A DNA stretch of 64,000 nt, taken from Hyphodiscus hymeniophilus. Lineage: Eukaryota; Ascomycota; Leotiomycetes; Helotiales; Hyphodiscaceae. The notes below the pieces were generated by a model. It was not told where the DNA came from, did not search any database, and saw only the letters and a list, made by a program, of their open reading frames with translations. The position numbers and the translations under genes were made by a program. Shown here piece after piece: positions 1-10,746 of the stretch. Within the stretch, counting starts at the first letter, position 1. Every line of letters starts with the position of its first letter. The DNA is taken from positions 62,001 to 126,000 of the forward strand of contig VNKQ01000008.1 in assembly GCA_016508695.1 (NCBI GenBank), in the 5' to 3' direction.

Positions 1-363
1 CAATGAACACGGGCACTATCAGTCTTGACTGGTAAGTCGGGAGTGACGGGAATATCTGCTCTTCATCCGCCTGGAGCCACCGACACTATCCGCCGATCTT
101 GTCATAGAAGAACAGCCAGTCGCTTTGCCCGAATGACAAGGTGATTGCAGCGTTTAGCCTTTGCAGATGACATCATCTGTCCAGCCGGAAGCAGTAGCTA
201 GCCAAACCGAAAGCTATATCCACCTCTGCAAAAGCCATCGCCTCACTTCTGCGTCTGTGTATCTACTTCAAGGTTTGCAATCCACAATACTCTTGTGCAT
301 CCTCTAATTGCTATCTGCCATGGTCTTACTGCCATCTCTGCCATACTCACAATAACGAACATC
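1..363. other. Left-edge intergenic sequence
   Basis: I see no gene in this stretch. The last part probably serves as promoter and 5' leader of the small gene starting at 364. An ATG at 295 is in frame with that gene, but the ATG at 364 gives a more natural hydrophilic N-terminus. Confidence 0.4.
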
Positions 364-1013
364 ATGGCCGAAGCCACCCCCAATCCTCTTTATGAATTCG
401 GCACAAATCAGCACGAGCGCGAATACCCCAAAGATCGTCCTGAGCAGCACCAGGAAAGGTTCCATGAGGAGAAGCATGCGTCAGAGCATGCCAATCTTGA
501 CTCAAGTATGTGCTTCCTGTCTTTTCCAAGGTAGACACTGGGAAGATTTTCACATTCTATGGCTACCTCAGAGACTAACGGAGCTCTGTCTCCTAAACGT
601 AGAAGACCAAAGATCCATCAAAAACACGCTGGCTGCTTATAAACATGTACATATTTTGATAGCTCAGAATCTTGGCGTGGGAGTGTCCACTAATACTATC
701 TGCGTAGGATGAGGCAGTTGAGCAAAAGGAAGTAAAGCATCCAGTTACCACGCAGTCTGACTTTCCCGTACGTGTATCTTCGCGCCAATTTCTGGAACGC
801 ACTGCTATTTTCCCTCCTGCAATCTCCTTGTCGAATTGGAGTCTATATATTGATGTAGCTTAGAAAGAAAATCCTCCCCGCGGCGCGCGAATCGACAGCG
901 AGCTTGCACAGGAGGATGCCAAGGCCATCATGAAGTTGGATGAAAAGAAGGAGCAGCAGCGAGAAAGTACACTGCACCGGCAAATTGATCATTCACACCC
1001 ACACCATCCATGA
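364..1013 (+). CDS. Small hydrophilic protein, four exons
   Basis: I do not recognise the family. A consistent model joins exons 364-505, 603-646, 708-767 and 864-1013, with donors gtatgt, gtacat and gtacgt and acceptors ending TAG. Phases agree throughout and the product is 131 aa. It is very rich in Glu, Lys, His and Gln, with no signal peptide, membrane segment or cysteine cluster. The last exon contains RGARIDSELAQEDAK, the kind of charged helix seen in small stress or conidiation-associated fungal proteins, but I cannot assign it. It ends in a His-rich tail (HSHPHHP). The exon model rests only on splice consensus and frame, so the middle exons are the least certain. Confidence 0.45.
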
Positions 1014-1285
1014 GAATAAGGAAAATTGATGTTGGTAACTGCCGATGTTTGGTTGGATTCGATAAGGAATAGATATACGATTGGTGAAGACTTGGCACAA
1101 GTTGGACAACTTGAGAACTAGTAGTTAACTGGCATGTTCTACGTCTTTATGCTTTGGTATCAATGATAGGATGGCATCTTTGCATCATTGGTGTTGAAGT
1201 ATCTACCATGAGGGATCAACTCAAGCTTAGTAACGCGCTATTGAAAGTGTTTGTTTCGTTGCAAATGACCTCCTTTCACTCCATA

Positions 1286-2049
1286 TCATTCCGATAACTC
1301 TTTTTTTGCAGCTCTGTGTTCTGACTCCTCCGTTTCAATGAAAGTCGCATTACTATCATCGGTATCACCAAACACAAATGATCGCCACATTACATTTGTC
1401 CAATATTCACCTATCGTGCAATCTAGTTAGGAAATAAAACTCAGAATAATCATGCACTGGACCTACCTGTTTGGATTCCTTGCTCATCTATATGGCCAGT
1501 GAGATAATGGGCAAAGATACCATGGGTGACAACCACAATTTGTCCTCCGTCAGGAGCCTGACTCCTGAGCCAAACCCTTAGCCTCTTAGCACGGTGATGA
1601 AGCGAGCTCACATCTGTGGCATTGCCACCGGTCTTCTCATACCATGCCCCCCCTACGTGTTCATAGGACACGGCATCTCCAAATTCGTTTCTCAGCACCG
1701 TTATATCGCTGCCAGTATCAGACGGAGCATCCGTTGCTTCTTGTGCATCTGGGAGCGCCACAACTCTGAGTCCTGAAGCCATCTCTAGCTTGAATGCAAG
1801 CATCGTCGTCTGCAACGTGCGGCGGAGTGGCGAGGCGTATAGGTGCGTGGTTTGCGCAATATAAGGGAATTTTGCGCCGAAGCGTAGGCTCTGCTTGATC
1901 CCGCGAGGCGTAAGAGATGGATCGTGAATATTTACATCAGGATGGTCGTGAGGCAGCTGGTGATAGCCCTCAGCATGACGAACCAGATGAACGACCGCTG
2001 GGACCATGGTGCAAAGAGCAAGACTGCACGCAAGTTCAATGATGTTCAT
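1286..2049 (-). CDS. Histidine phosphatase (phosphoglycerate mutase-like)
   Basis: Histidine phosphatase superfamily enzyme. The N-terminus has the phospho-acceptor motif LVRHAEG (His25), then the family's TLQT segment and a late catalytic VVVTHG. Two exons, 2049-1467 and 1422-1286, are joined by a 44-nt intron (donor gtaggt, acceptor ctag). The second exon supplies the expected ending EYWTNVMWRSFVFG and a charged tail, giving 239 aa. Homologues often begin just before the RHG motif, so Met15 (2007) could be the true start; the extra 14 residues are hydrophobic. The substrate cannot be told from sequence, since fungal members of this branch are mostly uncharacterised phosphatases. Confidence 0.8.
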
Positions 2050-2074
2050 GAAAACCAGCTGTGTTGACGTGGCT

Positions 2075-2083
2075 CTATTTATA
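2075..2083 (-). promoter_or_regulatory. TATA-like box upstream of the histidine phosphatase
   Basis: On the minus strand this reads TATAAATAG, 26 bases before the first ATG of the histidine phosphatase. Such a short spacing fits a short leader or use of the downstream ATG at 2007. Confidence 0.35.
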
Positions 2084-3003
2084 GTAACTGTACGTAGGTT
2101 TCACCCCGCACGTCATGTCGCCTCGTCGGGCCTGTAGATATCCTAATCCGTGCATTTCTCATCAAATTACGCTTGTCCTTTCTTAGCTTACGAGTTTGTC
2201 CTAGCGCATCCGAATCGCCCGAAATAGGAATCTTTCTCTCAAGAACCCATCAAGGTAATGATCCGTTTCAGTAGAGTGACGCAAGAATAGCTTTCAATTA
2301 TGCTTACAGAGCTTGCAACTAATATACCTTAGCATTTACTTGGCCGCCCAAGTTCATCATGCGTATGTAGCGATAGTTGAAAAATACCTCCCGTGCTTCA
2401 GATCCTTTGAGTATGGCTGTAAAATTGAGCCACTTCACTATCGAGGACGGTTTAGGCCACGAGGTGGATCATGTTCAAGATGCTGGAGCTGCAAAGGATG
2501 ATTTATATCTGATTGCTTATATGACTGCTTGATGTGGGACTTCTTCATTCCTAATCGTGAGGCTGCTGGTATCCGGGCCCAGATACCAGGCGGTGAGCGG
2601 ATTCGTAAACAGTTATTTGCCTTCGACAAACACTTTTCTGCAAATGCCAGAGATATAGTCTTGCAATGAATATCGCCAAAAAAAAATGTGGCGGAGATGC
2701 AAGTTTGCGCAGCCCTTCTAAGATCTGCCGGTTGAAGCCCAAAAAGCATGTCGCTCTCGGCGCCCAGTTGCTTAACGACGTGCTGAAGCTGGGGCAGATA
2801 AAGTCGGTTTAGACGCATTCCTTCATCTGGCATAGATGCAAGATGCCGCTCGATTTTGAGAGTTCACTGGTTTGTACTTGATGGTCTTGAACTCAAGTAC
2901 CAAGTAGTAATGGCTATTTGTTCGTATTCAAACTACGCCACATCTCAAAGATCTCTTAGCAATTTTATACCTGAGACGTCTACAACTTACTACAAGCGCT
3001 ACC
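2084..3003. other. Intergenic, no gene supported
   Basis: Open frames here (for example 2438-2833 on the minus strand) show no recognisable motif, and splice-based extension gives nothing convincing. Confidence 0.35.
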
Positions 3004-3212
3004 TCAAATTTCAATAACCAGTTTTTCAAATTGCGAACATGTTATCTATTATCAAACGAGGTGTCGATTTCTTTAAGCTTGTCCAAACCCTTTACTACCC
3101 TAGAGACCACAGGCTTAATCTTCTTCTCATTTACAACCGCTACTATATCCTTGAACTCCTTCTTTGACCCTATAGTTGAGCCTCTCAGATCAAGATTCAT
3201 AAGGACAGCGTT
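3004..3212 (-). pseudogene. 3' relic of a zinc-type alcohol dehydrogenase (MDR family)
   Basis: The minus strand encodes the C-terminal end of a medium-chain dehydrogenase/reductase: NLDLRGSTIGSKKEF, then EKKIKPVVSRVVKGLDKL. A frame break lies near 3035-3045, after which another frame gives QFEKLVIEI and a stop, the normal end of this family. I cannot find the N-terminal three quarters; the sequence upstream on this strand (3213-3460) is AT-rich and full of stops. It is a fragment and cannot make an enzyme. The AT-rich setting suggests repeat-induced or neutral decay. Confidence 0.6.
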
Positions 3213-3930
3213 TATATTCCAATTTATCGTCGCTATAAGCTTGTTTCAAATCCTTTGTTTAATAAACTTTCGATCAAAACATGCTATGCAGCATCGAGTT
3301 GTAGTACCATTATCGTGGCTGATACAAATGCGGCTAACTCTGGAGGGTTGGAGAATAGGAAGAATATTAAAAATGTCAAATAAAAATCTAGTGACGCGCA
3401 ATTCGCCTTTTAATATACAAAAACACAATTGATTTAGATGCGCAGGCAGTGAAAAAAAGAGAGCTCGCAGAGGAAAGTACAAGTACGAGAAGTGTACCAC
3501 GTGGTGGTATATCTGTCAGCAGGGTAACCACGACTTTGCAGGTGACTGTTCAAACGTCTATAGTAGATTATTATCTCTTTTCCAGGCTAGGTGAACATTT
3601 GGGAATAATAAAGGTGGTTTGCGCTTATGTTACATGCCCTGATAAGCAAGTCCGGCAATGTAACCTCTACTCAGATTGCAAGTTTCTATCTGAAACGTGG
3701 GTCTCAATTCCTACTACAGGCAGGGGTCTAAATTAACCCTAGGGTAGATTATCCCACGATATCCTACGTTACTCTACGACAGGGGAACCATTTCCCGATT
3801 AAGCAGACTCATCCCAAAAGTTCAGAGCGCCTTCACTTATTCATGATGGTTCGGTTAGTTCTTGGTCTAAATACTACCTTCTAAATTCATACAGACGAAC
3901 GGAGGAGTCAAATGAGGAGTTTGAGAATCT
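3213..3930. other. AT-rich degenerate intergenic DNA
   Basis: AT-rich sequence with short open frames but no recognisable domain. It may include the ruined upstream part of the dehydrogenase relic. The end adjoins the chitinase promoter. Confidence 0.35.
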
Positions 3931-3932
3931 GT

Positions 3933-3939
3933 TATATAA
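3933..3939 (+). promoter_or_regulatory. TATA box of the chitinase gene
   Basis: TATATAA lies 131 bases before the chitinase ATG. A second, weaker CTATATA lies at about 3955. The positions are plausible for a fungal core promoter. Confidence 0.4.
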
Positions 3940-4069
3940 GAACACAGGCAACGCCTATATAGATCGGTTTGGTCTCATATTAATAACTCAAAACTACTTT
4001 TCAAGAAGCGCCTTTCCTGCAACACCTTGTAGCCTTAACGAGCCCCTGACATCTTGTCTAGTCGCTGTC

Positions 4070-5098
4070 ATGACTCGTTTCCTCGATGCTAGCCTCTTGC
4101 TGCTGCCTCTACTCTCAGCCTTAATCGGCGTCGCGCCTGCATCTGCACAATCAACTTGCGGAACGAAAGGAAAACCATCAGGTTCAGTCCTTCAGGGCTA
4201 CTGGGAGAACTGGGATAATTCTGCTGTTCACCCTGGGTTCGGCTGGACCCCCATCGAGAATACCGTCATCGAGCAGCATGGCTACAATGTCATTAATGCC
4301 GCCTTCCCCGTCATTCAGTCGGACGGCACAGTATTGTGGGAAGACGATATGAGCCCTGGCGTCAAAGTCGCCACTCCGACCAAAATGTGCCAGGCCAAGG
4401 CTGCCGGTGCCACGATCCTCATGTCTATCGGCGGTGCTAATGCGGCGGTAGACCTCAGTTCGAGCGCCGTGGCTAGCAAGTTCGTGCAAACCATTGTACC
4501 GATCCTCAAGGAGTACAACTTTGACGGCATCGACATTGACATTGAGACGGGCCTTGTTGGCAGTGGCAACATCAACACGCTTTCTACATCTCAAGCCAAC
4601 CTGATCAGCATTATCGACGGCGTTCTTGCAGCTATGCCGTCCAACTTTGGCCTAACCATGGCACCCGAGACGCCGTATGTGACAGGTGGTAGCGTTACAT
4701 ATGGATCCATCTGGGGTTCGTACCTGCCCATCATCAAGAAGTATCTCGGTAACGGCCGGCTGTGGTGGTTGAACATGCAGTACTATAACGACGACTACTA
4801 CGGCTGCTCTGGTGACTCGTATGCGGCCGGCTCAGTCGCAGGTTTTATTGCCCAGACTGACTGCTTGAACAATGGTCTTATCGTCCAGGGTACCACTATC
4901 AAGATCCCCTATAACATGCAGGTTCCTGGTCTGCCCGCACAGTCTGGTGCTGCTGGTAGCGGTTACATGACGCCAGCTTTGGTTGGACAGGCTTGGGATC
5001 ACTATGGCGGTGCCCTCAAAGGCTTAATGACCTGGTCTATTAACTGGGATGGATCAGAGGGCTGGACCTTTAGTAATAACTTGGAAGGACGGATCTAG
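4070..5098 (+). CDS. Secreted GH18 chitinase
   Basis: Intronless 342-aa glycoside hydrolase family 18 enzyme that cleaves beta-1,4 links in chitin. A classical signal peptide (LLLLPLLSALIGVAPASA) ends at about residue 26. The family's catalytic signature is complete, FDGIDIDIE, with the acid Glu at about residue 159. The SIGGAN strand and the late MTWSINWD strand of the TIM barrel are also present. No chitin-binding module or GPI signal follows, so it is a single-domain secreted enzyme. The gene is intact although decayed DNA lies on both sides. Likely roles are nutrition, wall turnover or attack on other fungi or insects; sequence alone cannot choose. Confidence 0.9.
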   Translation: MTRFLDASLLLLPLLSALIGVAPASAQSTCGTKGKPSGSVLQGYWENWDNSAVHPGFGWTPIENTVIEQHGYNVINAAFPVIQSDGTVLWEDDMSPGVKVATPTKMCQAKAAGATILMSIGGANAAVDLSSSAVASKFVQTIVPILKEYNFDGIDIDIETGLVGSGNINTLSTSQANLISIIDGVLAAMPSNFGLTMAPETPYVTGGSVTYGSIWGSYLPIIKKYLGNGRLWWLNMQYYNDDYYGCSGDSYAAGSVAGFIAQTDCLNNGLIVQGTTIKIPYNMQVPGLPAQSGAAGSGYMTPALVGQAWDHYGGALKGLMTWSINWDGSEGWTFSNNLEGRI

Positions 5099-5135
5099 TA
5101 GGTAAGATAACAGAATAGAGTTAACAAAGTGGAAC

Positions 5136-7799
5136 CTACCTACTTCGCAAGTCTACCTTCTTGACATTTCTTTTTATTAATAACAGATTCCGGGATAATA
5201 AATATATATTTTCTTGCAAAGTGGACTTCCATCGCAAGGTCTCGTTGTGGTACAACTGGCGGGCCCCTTCTAATAGAGCAGTAGAAGACCACTTCTTCCG
5301 TGGCCGATAGACGCCCCGGGCAATCTTCTTTAGCAGTCGTGGACTGTCTGGGTCCAGACCGTTTCGCTTTCGCTTGCTAGTAGGCTCCAAGAGAGTATCC
5401 AGACCCCAAAAGTCCTTCCCTAGAGTCGACGAGTGCAGGTTATAGTGAATCAAGCGGTTCCACACATTGCCAAAGCTACTGTTCTACTAGTTAGCATAAG
5501 CCCGATTGACGGTCCACGTGCTATGGTTCCGCTGGCTCGTTATAGTACGAATGTCGGCATCTATCTCCTTAGTCTCTTCACTCGCTTGCTAGTCTATGTC
5601 AAAGCAAGCAACATTAGTTGCAAGCTTAGTCTTAACTATAATAACAGTCATCTGTCGCCAAATAGCAATGCTTATCTCAGGAGTGCCAGCTCGGACACAC
5701 GCTTGCTTCATACGTTACGTTAGCTGGTTATTAGCCCATACTTTGCCATTCTTCTACTAGAGGAATCGGGAGATTATAGCGCGCGGGGCGGACTGTTGAA
5801 GGAAATTCTGAGATAGCGGGATAACCCAAGGTAGTCTAGTAGAAGGTCGCCAATAGCTATAGGTAAGAATCGAATATTGTCTTTGAACGTGCCCGTTTGC
5901 TACTAACCTTTATAGTAGGTCGTATATAGCATTACGAGCCTATGCTTAATATAAGCGTTCCATTGTTGTTGGGTGTTATACTAGGTGACGGAAAACAGCT
6001 CGGCTAGCCAGAAGCGATATAGGTTAAGACTAGTAGCCGTTTTAAAAACTTATCTACTATACCCTCGTACGGGTCAATGGCTTTCTAGCGCCCTTCCCGG
6101 CATCGGCTGTATCTAGGAAAGAGTCACGCAGCGGCTTGGACGCTTGAATAACGGTCAATAGGGCCGTTGCTAACCCTTTGAGTGGGTCCACATTCTCGCG
6201 GTGCTGACCCCAGAACCAGCCAAGGCGTCTACATCCTGATTTTCCTTTAGTGCTTAGGCCTAGATCTGAGGAAGGCTCGGAACTCCAATAATCAACTCGT
6301 TATATAGAAACTAGCGCGCCTAGGTAGATTTAGAGAGCAGTAGTCGAGGCAACTTGTCTATAGGCAAATCAACGTCTCCGTACGTTAGGATCGTCTCGTC
6401 CGGATCCCACTCCGCCTAATGCAACCCAACAACCTCCTTAAAGGCAGTAAAGAGTAGTAAGCGCCAGCTAAGGATCTCCCCTATGGGAGTCTCGGCTTCG
6501 GGCCGGAGAACTCGCTCGCAGTACTCCTTGATGAGATCTAGTGTGTTTCTATGGCTAGCCTTTTCGAGAGAGATGCTAGTGTAGAATATAACCAGCTGGA
6601 CTACCCAGATTAGCCTTGAGAGGAAGGTGTTGTAGTTGCCAGACTCTTTTCAGGTCTTAGTAAACGGTATCACACTAGGTATAGCACAGAACCCTAACAA
6701 GGGCGAGCTATATCGGCTACCACCGAACTCATAACAGATGACGGCCATATAGAAGAATGACAACTTATCTCGTAGTACCTCCCGGTCCTAAGTCTGAAGA
6801 CCTTTAATAACCTCCGCCTATACATTCGCCTGCTTGTGGGTTAATTGGACGGAACCAGCGGGCGTTCGCTAGCTTTCGTTCGACGTCGTAAGTGGCCACT
6901 GCTATATACGACCCGAAAGTAGTATATTAGAAACTGTTTCCAGTACTAGCGGTTGGTCTTCACTGTCTCGGGCTCCTTTTTTGGCTCGAATTCTCGTTCC
7001 TTTCCCGTAGTCGCAGTATAGAAACGACTTAGAGCCAACTATCGTGGCCAAGTGAGTATATACTCCGGTCCGTCGAAGCACTAGCTATAAGCCTCGGAAA
7101 GGATCTCACCTATAACCTCTAAGATTAAGAATGACTCCGGCTTACTATTGGCCGTTTTAGGTAGAGAGAATAATGCGTAGATCTACCCTTTATTAAGCCC
7201 TTCGAGACAGTCTTTGATACTAGTCTGCTAAAGCTATGGTATAACAGTAGATCGGTGGCTATTAAAGCCCTGGACGATGTTGGCTGCTGCTTTACCGTCT
7301 TCCTTGACATAGAGAGTGTCTTGGACTTATTGCTGGAAAAGTTTCCCCTCCTCGTGGCCCAGGGATTTCTCCTCTGCCTTGCTAATGGCCAGATTGTCAT
7401 CCTCCAAAGTTACTTTTAAGAAATACCGAATGAGGGGGTTCTCGGCAAAAAATGTCTGGAGCTTGCACTTTCGCCGTGTAATCCGGGCTTTTGCTGGTGC
7501 GCCTTCGACACGTGCAGCTTCATCGTCTCAAGGTTTCGAGTAAGCCCTCTCGCACAGGTCAAGCATTGCCAGCCGCCTATCACTCGAAGGACACGAATGG
7601 CGATTGCAGGACCACCACCTCCCTGGCTGGCGACTTTGACATCCTCGGGGGTCGCGAGGTTATAGCTGCCAAAAAGCTCCCCAGACTTTTGAGATAGGCA
7701 GCACACAAGCCATGTGGTTGCTGCCGAAGGTGTGAAGCCCAGAGGTCCGGTCGTGGATGCAGGCAGTGGCCACAAAGCGTATAGAGGAGCACCCCCCAC
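5136..7799 (-). pseudogene. RIP-like mutated remnant of a large zinc-finger gene of repeated type
   Basis: On the minus strand a single large protein can still be followed from 7799 to about 5140. It begins with a C2H2-like finger (C79-x2-C82, H96-x4-H101; about 7565-7497). Next come VQTFFAENPLIRYFLKVTLE, segments like YWKQFLIYYFRVVY and PIGEILSWRLLLFTAFKEVV, and near the end a QRNHSTWTVNRAYA stretch. From memory this matches a fungal multicopy family with an N-terminal domain like Pfam DUF3505, often beside RecQ-type helicases; that name needs a search. The frame is interrupted many times, almost always by TAG where the family would have CAG or TGG (6416-6418; double TAG at 5484-5489). This is the pattern left by RIP. 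It is not functional. Confidence 0.6.
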
Positions 7800-8206
7800 T
7801 CCAGGAGGTAGACAAAGGCCTCGCTTATTGCTCCAACAGCTACTCCCTGCTCAGTACAAGCGGATCTAGAGGCATCTATTCGATCTGGGGAAGAACACTT
7901 ATTAGGGCCAACTGGTATGTGCCCACTCCCCCCTTCCCCCCCCGAGCAGGGGAGATGACCCGCCTGATTGGGCCCAAGAACCTATTATGGTCAAATAAGT
8001 CGAAATACTAGGTAGGTGTGTATTTGGGTGACCCTTGCTAAGGTGGAGAGGAACATGACCAAATTAGTCAGCTAAAGTAGGATTTCTACTTTAAATCTTT
8101 TCTAGCACACTAAGCACACAGCGACCTAGACAAGTCAAGCCCTAGTAGAAAAATGTATACTTTTAGTTGTGCAATCTCCATCAAAAAAATTGAAAGCTTC
8201 AGCTTT
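7800..8206. other. Intergenic, next to the repeat remnant
   Basis: No gene seen. The sequence upstream of the zinc-finger remnant may include its ruined promoter or element edge, but I could not find a terminal repeat. Confidence 0.3.
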
Positions 8207-9940
8207 TTAATTGGTATTTTCGATATCTTCCAAGGTAGGAACCAGAAAATATTGTTCAGTAGCAGATTCTTTGTTGAGATCAAGATTCCGTGACATTAGA
8301 CTTCCAAATAGACCCACCAGCGAGAAGCCAGCCAATACCAGCCAGATAGTACTCGTACATCGGGCCATGATATCTGCGTAAAGATCTTGAGCCTGTAGAG
8401 GAAAAGTCGCGAATAGCTCCGCTGCACGTTCTGCGTCTGAAGAGGATATCAGGATTTCTTGAGTCAGTAACCCGGTGGCCAAATAGTCTGCAAAAAAGTT
8501 GTCCCACCGGTTCTGCAAGATCGTACCACCTATACTGACTCCAAAAGCTTCTCCGAGACTGGTCATGAACGAAACCATTGTTGTTGCGATTGGAATGTCC
8601 GAGTCTTTCTGGGGAATTTGTACAGCGTAAAGGCGTCCTGGGAAGAGTATACCTCCGCCAATACCATACATCATTTGGTAGATGACTTGACTCGCTTTGC
8701 TTGAGTGCGGTCGTAACTTTGACATGAGGAGCATGCTCGAACAGATCAAAATCCAACCAAAAGTATTGAGCCACTTGAAGCGATTGGTCCTTCCCATGAT
8801 ATATCCAGCAACAGCTGCTGCCGGAGGCACGACAGCGATTCCAGTCATGGTACTAAGAGCAGAATCGATCAAAGACTCCCGCTTACTAACCAGGTACTAA
8901 AACAAAACAGTCAGCGACGTATCCTTAGAGCACTATATTACAAGTGCCCACGTATAAAATCAGGTAATATGCCACGGCCCATAAGACCACCGCATTCAGC
9001 CACGAGAAGAGGTATCCAACAGCTGCTGTCCGGTCTCTGAAAATTCGCATTGGTATTATCGGATTTTTTGGCGAACAAGAGCTCGTAGATCAAGAACATA
9101 GCAGTCCCTAAGAGCCCAAGACCGAGTGGTAGGAGTGTAGACGTCGCGGACCATGGACTTGTGACTCCTCCTGCAGCAACGGCCTAGAGCGTCGATACGA
9201 GGGACACGGTCAGACCGAGGACTCCAACGAAGTCTATCTGATTCAGCTTTTCTTCAACCTTTTCCGGGCGTTTGAGGTTCAGAAACAGACTGATTCCAAC
9301 CATCGTCGGTATGCAGATAGGAATGTTCAAGTAGAATACCCTGTAATTGCTATTTAGCGAGCGACACAGCAAGGTATTTGTTGACATACATCCGCCACGA
9401 CACCTTTTGCGCGAGGACACTCCCAAAAACAACACCAGATACGAGACCGAGTGCGCCAGTTAATGAGGTAAATCCCATGTACTTTCCACGGTCACGGATG
9501 GGCACCATGTCCGCCGTTATGACATTAACCAACACATTAATACCACCGGATTCCAGGCCCTGCATCTACGCCGCATGTGTCAGTTATTGAGCAGCGTTGA
9601 GCAAGTAATGCGCTTCACCTACCACGCGAGATCCTATTAACCACCTTACATCTGGTGCAACAGCACACAGGAAGCTGGCCACTGTGAAAAGGAACAAGGC
9701 CGTCATTAAGCAGACTTTCCTGCCAAAAATATTGGAAAACGATCCATAAAGCGGCTGTACCACAGTCTGTGAGATGAGATAGGCTGTACCGCACCAGTAT
9801 GCTTGACTACTCGTTGTTTTCAAGTCCACCGCAATGGCAGGGAGGGCATAGCCGATAATGACAGTGTCGAGGATAGCGACATAGACGCAGATACACAAAC
9901 AAGCAAAGGCGAGATAGAAATTTAGAGAGTTGATGGGCAT
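8207..9940 (-). pseudogene. MFS drug:H+ antiporter (DHA2, 14-TM type), disrupted
   Basis: Four exons can be followed: 9940-9623, 9565-9390, 9340-8952 and 8896-8207. Joined, they give typical DHA2 features: AILDTVIIGYALPAIAVDL in TM1, a GRK loop, GSRVMQGLESGGIN, the FYLNIPI strand after the second intron, and the C-terminal TM region ending near ENTN. Two lesions lie in exon 3. A TAG at 9186-9184 interrupts the TM segment after LTVSLVSTL. A run of six T at 9064-9069 (A on the coding strand) is one base too long for the frame that continues as NPIIPMRIFRDRTAAVGYLF. One lesion could be an assembly error in a homopolymer; the stop cannot be. The gene would have exported small molecules. Confidence 0.7.
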
Positions 9941-10746
9941 AACAGCTGCAGCTTTTACAACGAGCCTGATAGGGAGATTTTCTTCGACCAGTGTAGTCTA
10001 GGAATTCGGATATCTGAGCATCTCAACAGTTATCTCGCAGAGTTCCAGTCGACCACGAGAATCGCACTGAAACCGGCGCCACCCGTGCGTTCCTAGCACT
10101 ATGATTTCTTGGTAAGTTAGCAATGCACTCATGTAGCTTAGACTCGTCTAGCATTTTCAGTTTTCGGTGGAATTTCTCCGTACGAAATTTGAAATCTTAC
10201 AGTACCCACGTTAATTTAAGCTGGGGCTGGGGTGCACTAGATTATCCTAGTGCATACAGTCATTCGAGCAAGGGATGTTTGTAAGCGCCACGGATTGCCG
10301 CGGAACGTCCTAACTTCTCTTGACCTCTGCAGAATCTAATTCACGTACAATGTACTTACGTCTCCCAGCACTGCCTGGAAACCCACTAGCCAGAGCTAGC
10401 CGCTTCCTCTCGCTGGTATTGCTTATGTGTACTGCGTCCCTGGGGCATCTTTTCGGCATTATAGCTTCGTACTTACCACAAGAACTCTCGCACTGAAAAT
10501 CCATCGACGAGGATAATATTCCTTGTCAGACAACCCAAGTCTTTTATTACGGCCGGTGAGGTGACTCAGCTTTGCGTAATGCGAAAAATCAAGGGCCTCT
10601 ACCGTAGTGTAGCATCTAGGCTTGTCGTCTGGCAGATTACCTCAAAGAGCCCTGAATGATGATCACCTCATATCGATATTTGAGTCTTTGTTGTCGTTCT
10701 CTGATTACTGAGATACAGTTGTTTCATTGAAGTCTGTACTACGGCA
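9941..10746. other. Intergenic between two divergent genes
   Basis: Divergent promoter region between the broken MFS gene and the YTP1-like gene. A 64-codon open frame on the minus strand (10310-10504) has no recognisable feature. Confidence 0.4.

Noticed and set aside
7416..7799. A short intact zinc-finger gene
   Set aside because: The frame continues in homologous sequence as a decayed larger gene, so it is the 5' end of the remnant and not a separate gene.
10310..10504. A small basic minus-strand frame
   Set aside because: No recognisable domain, and it lies inside a divergent promoter region.
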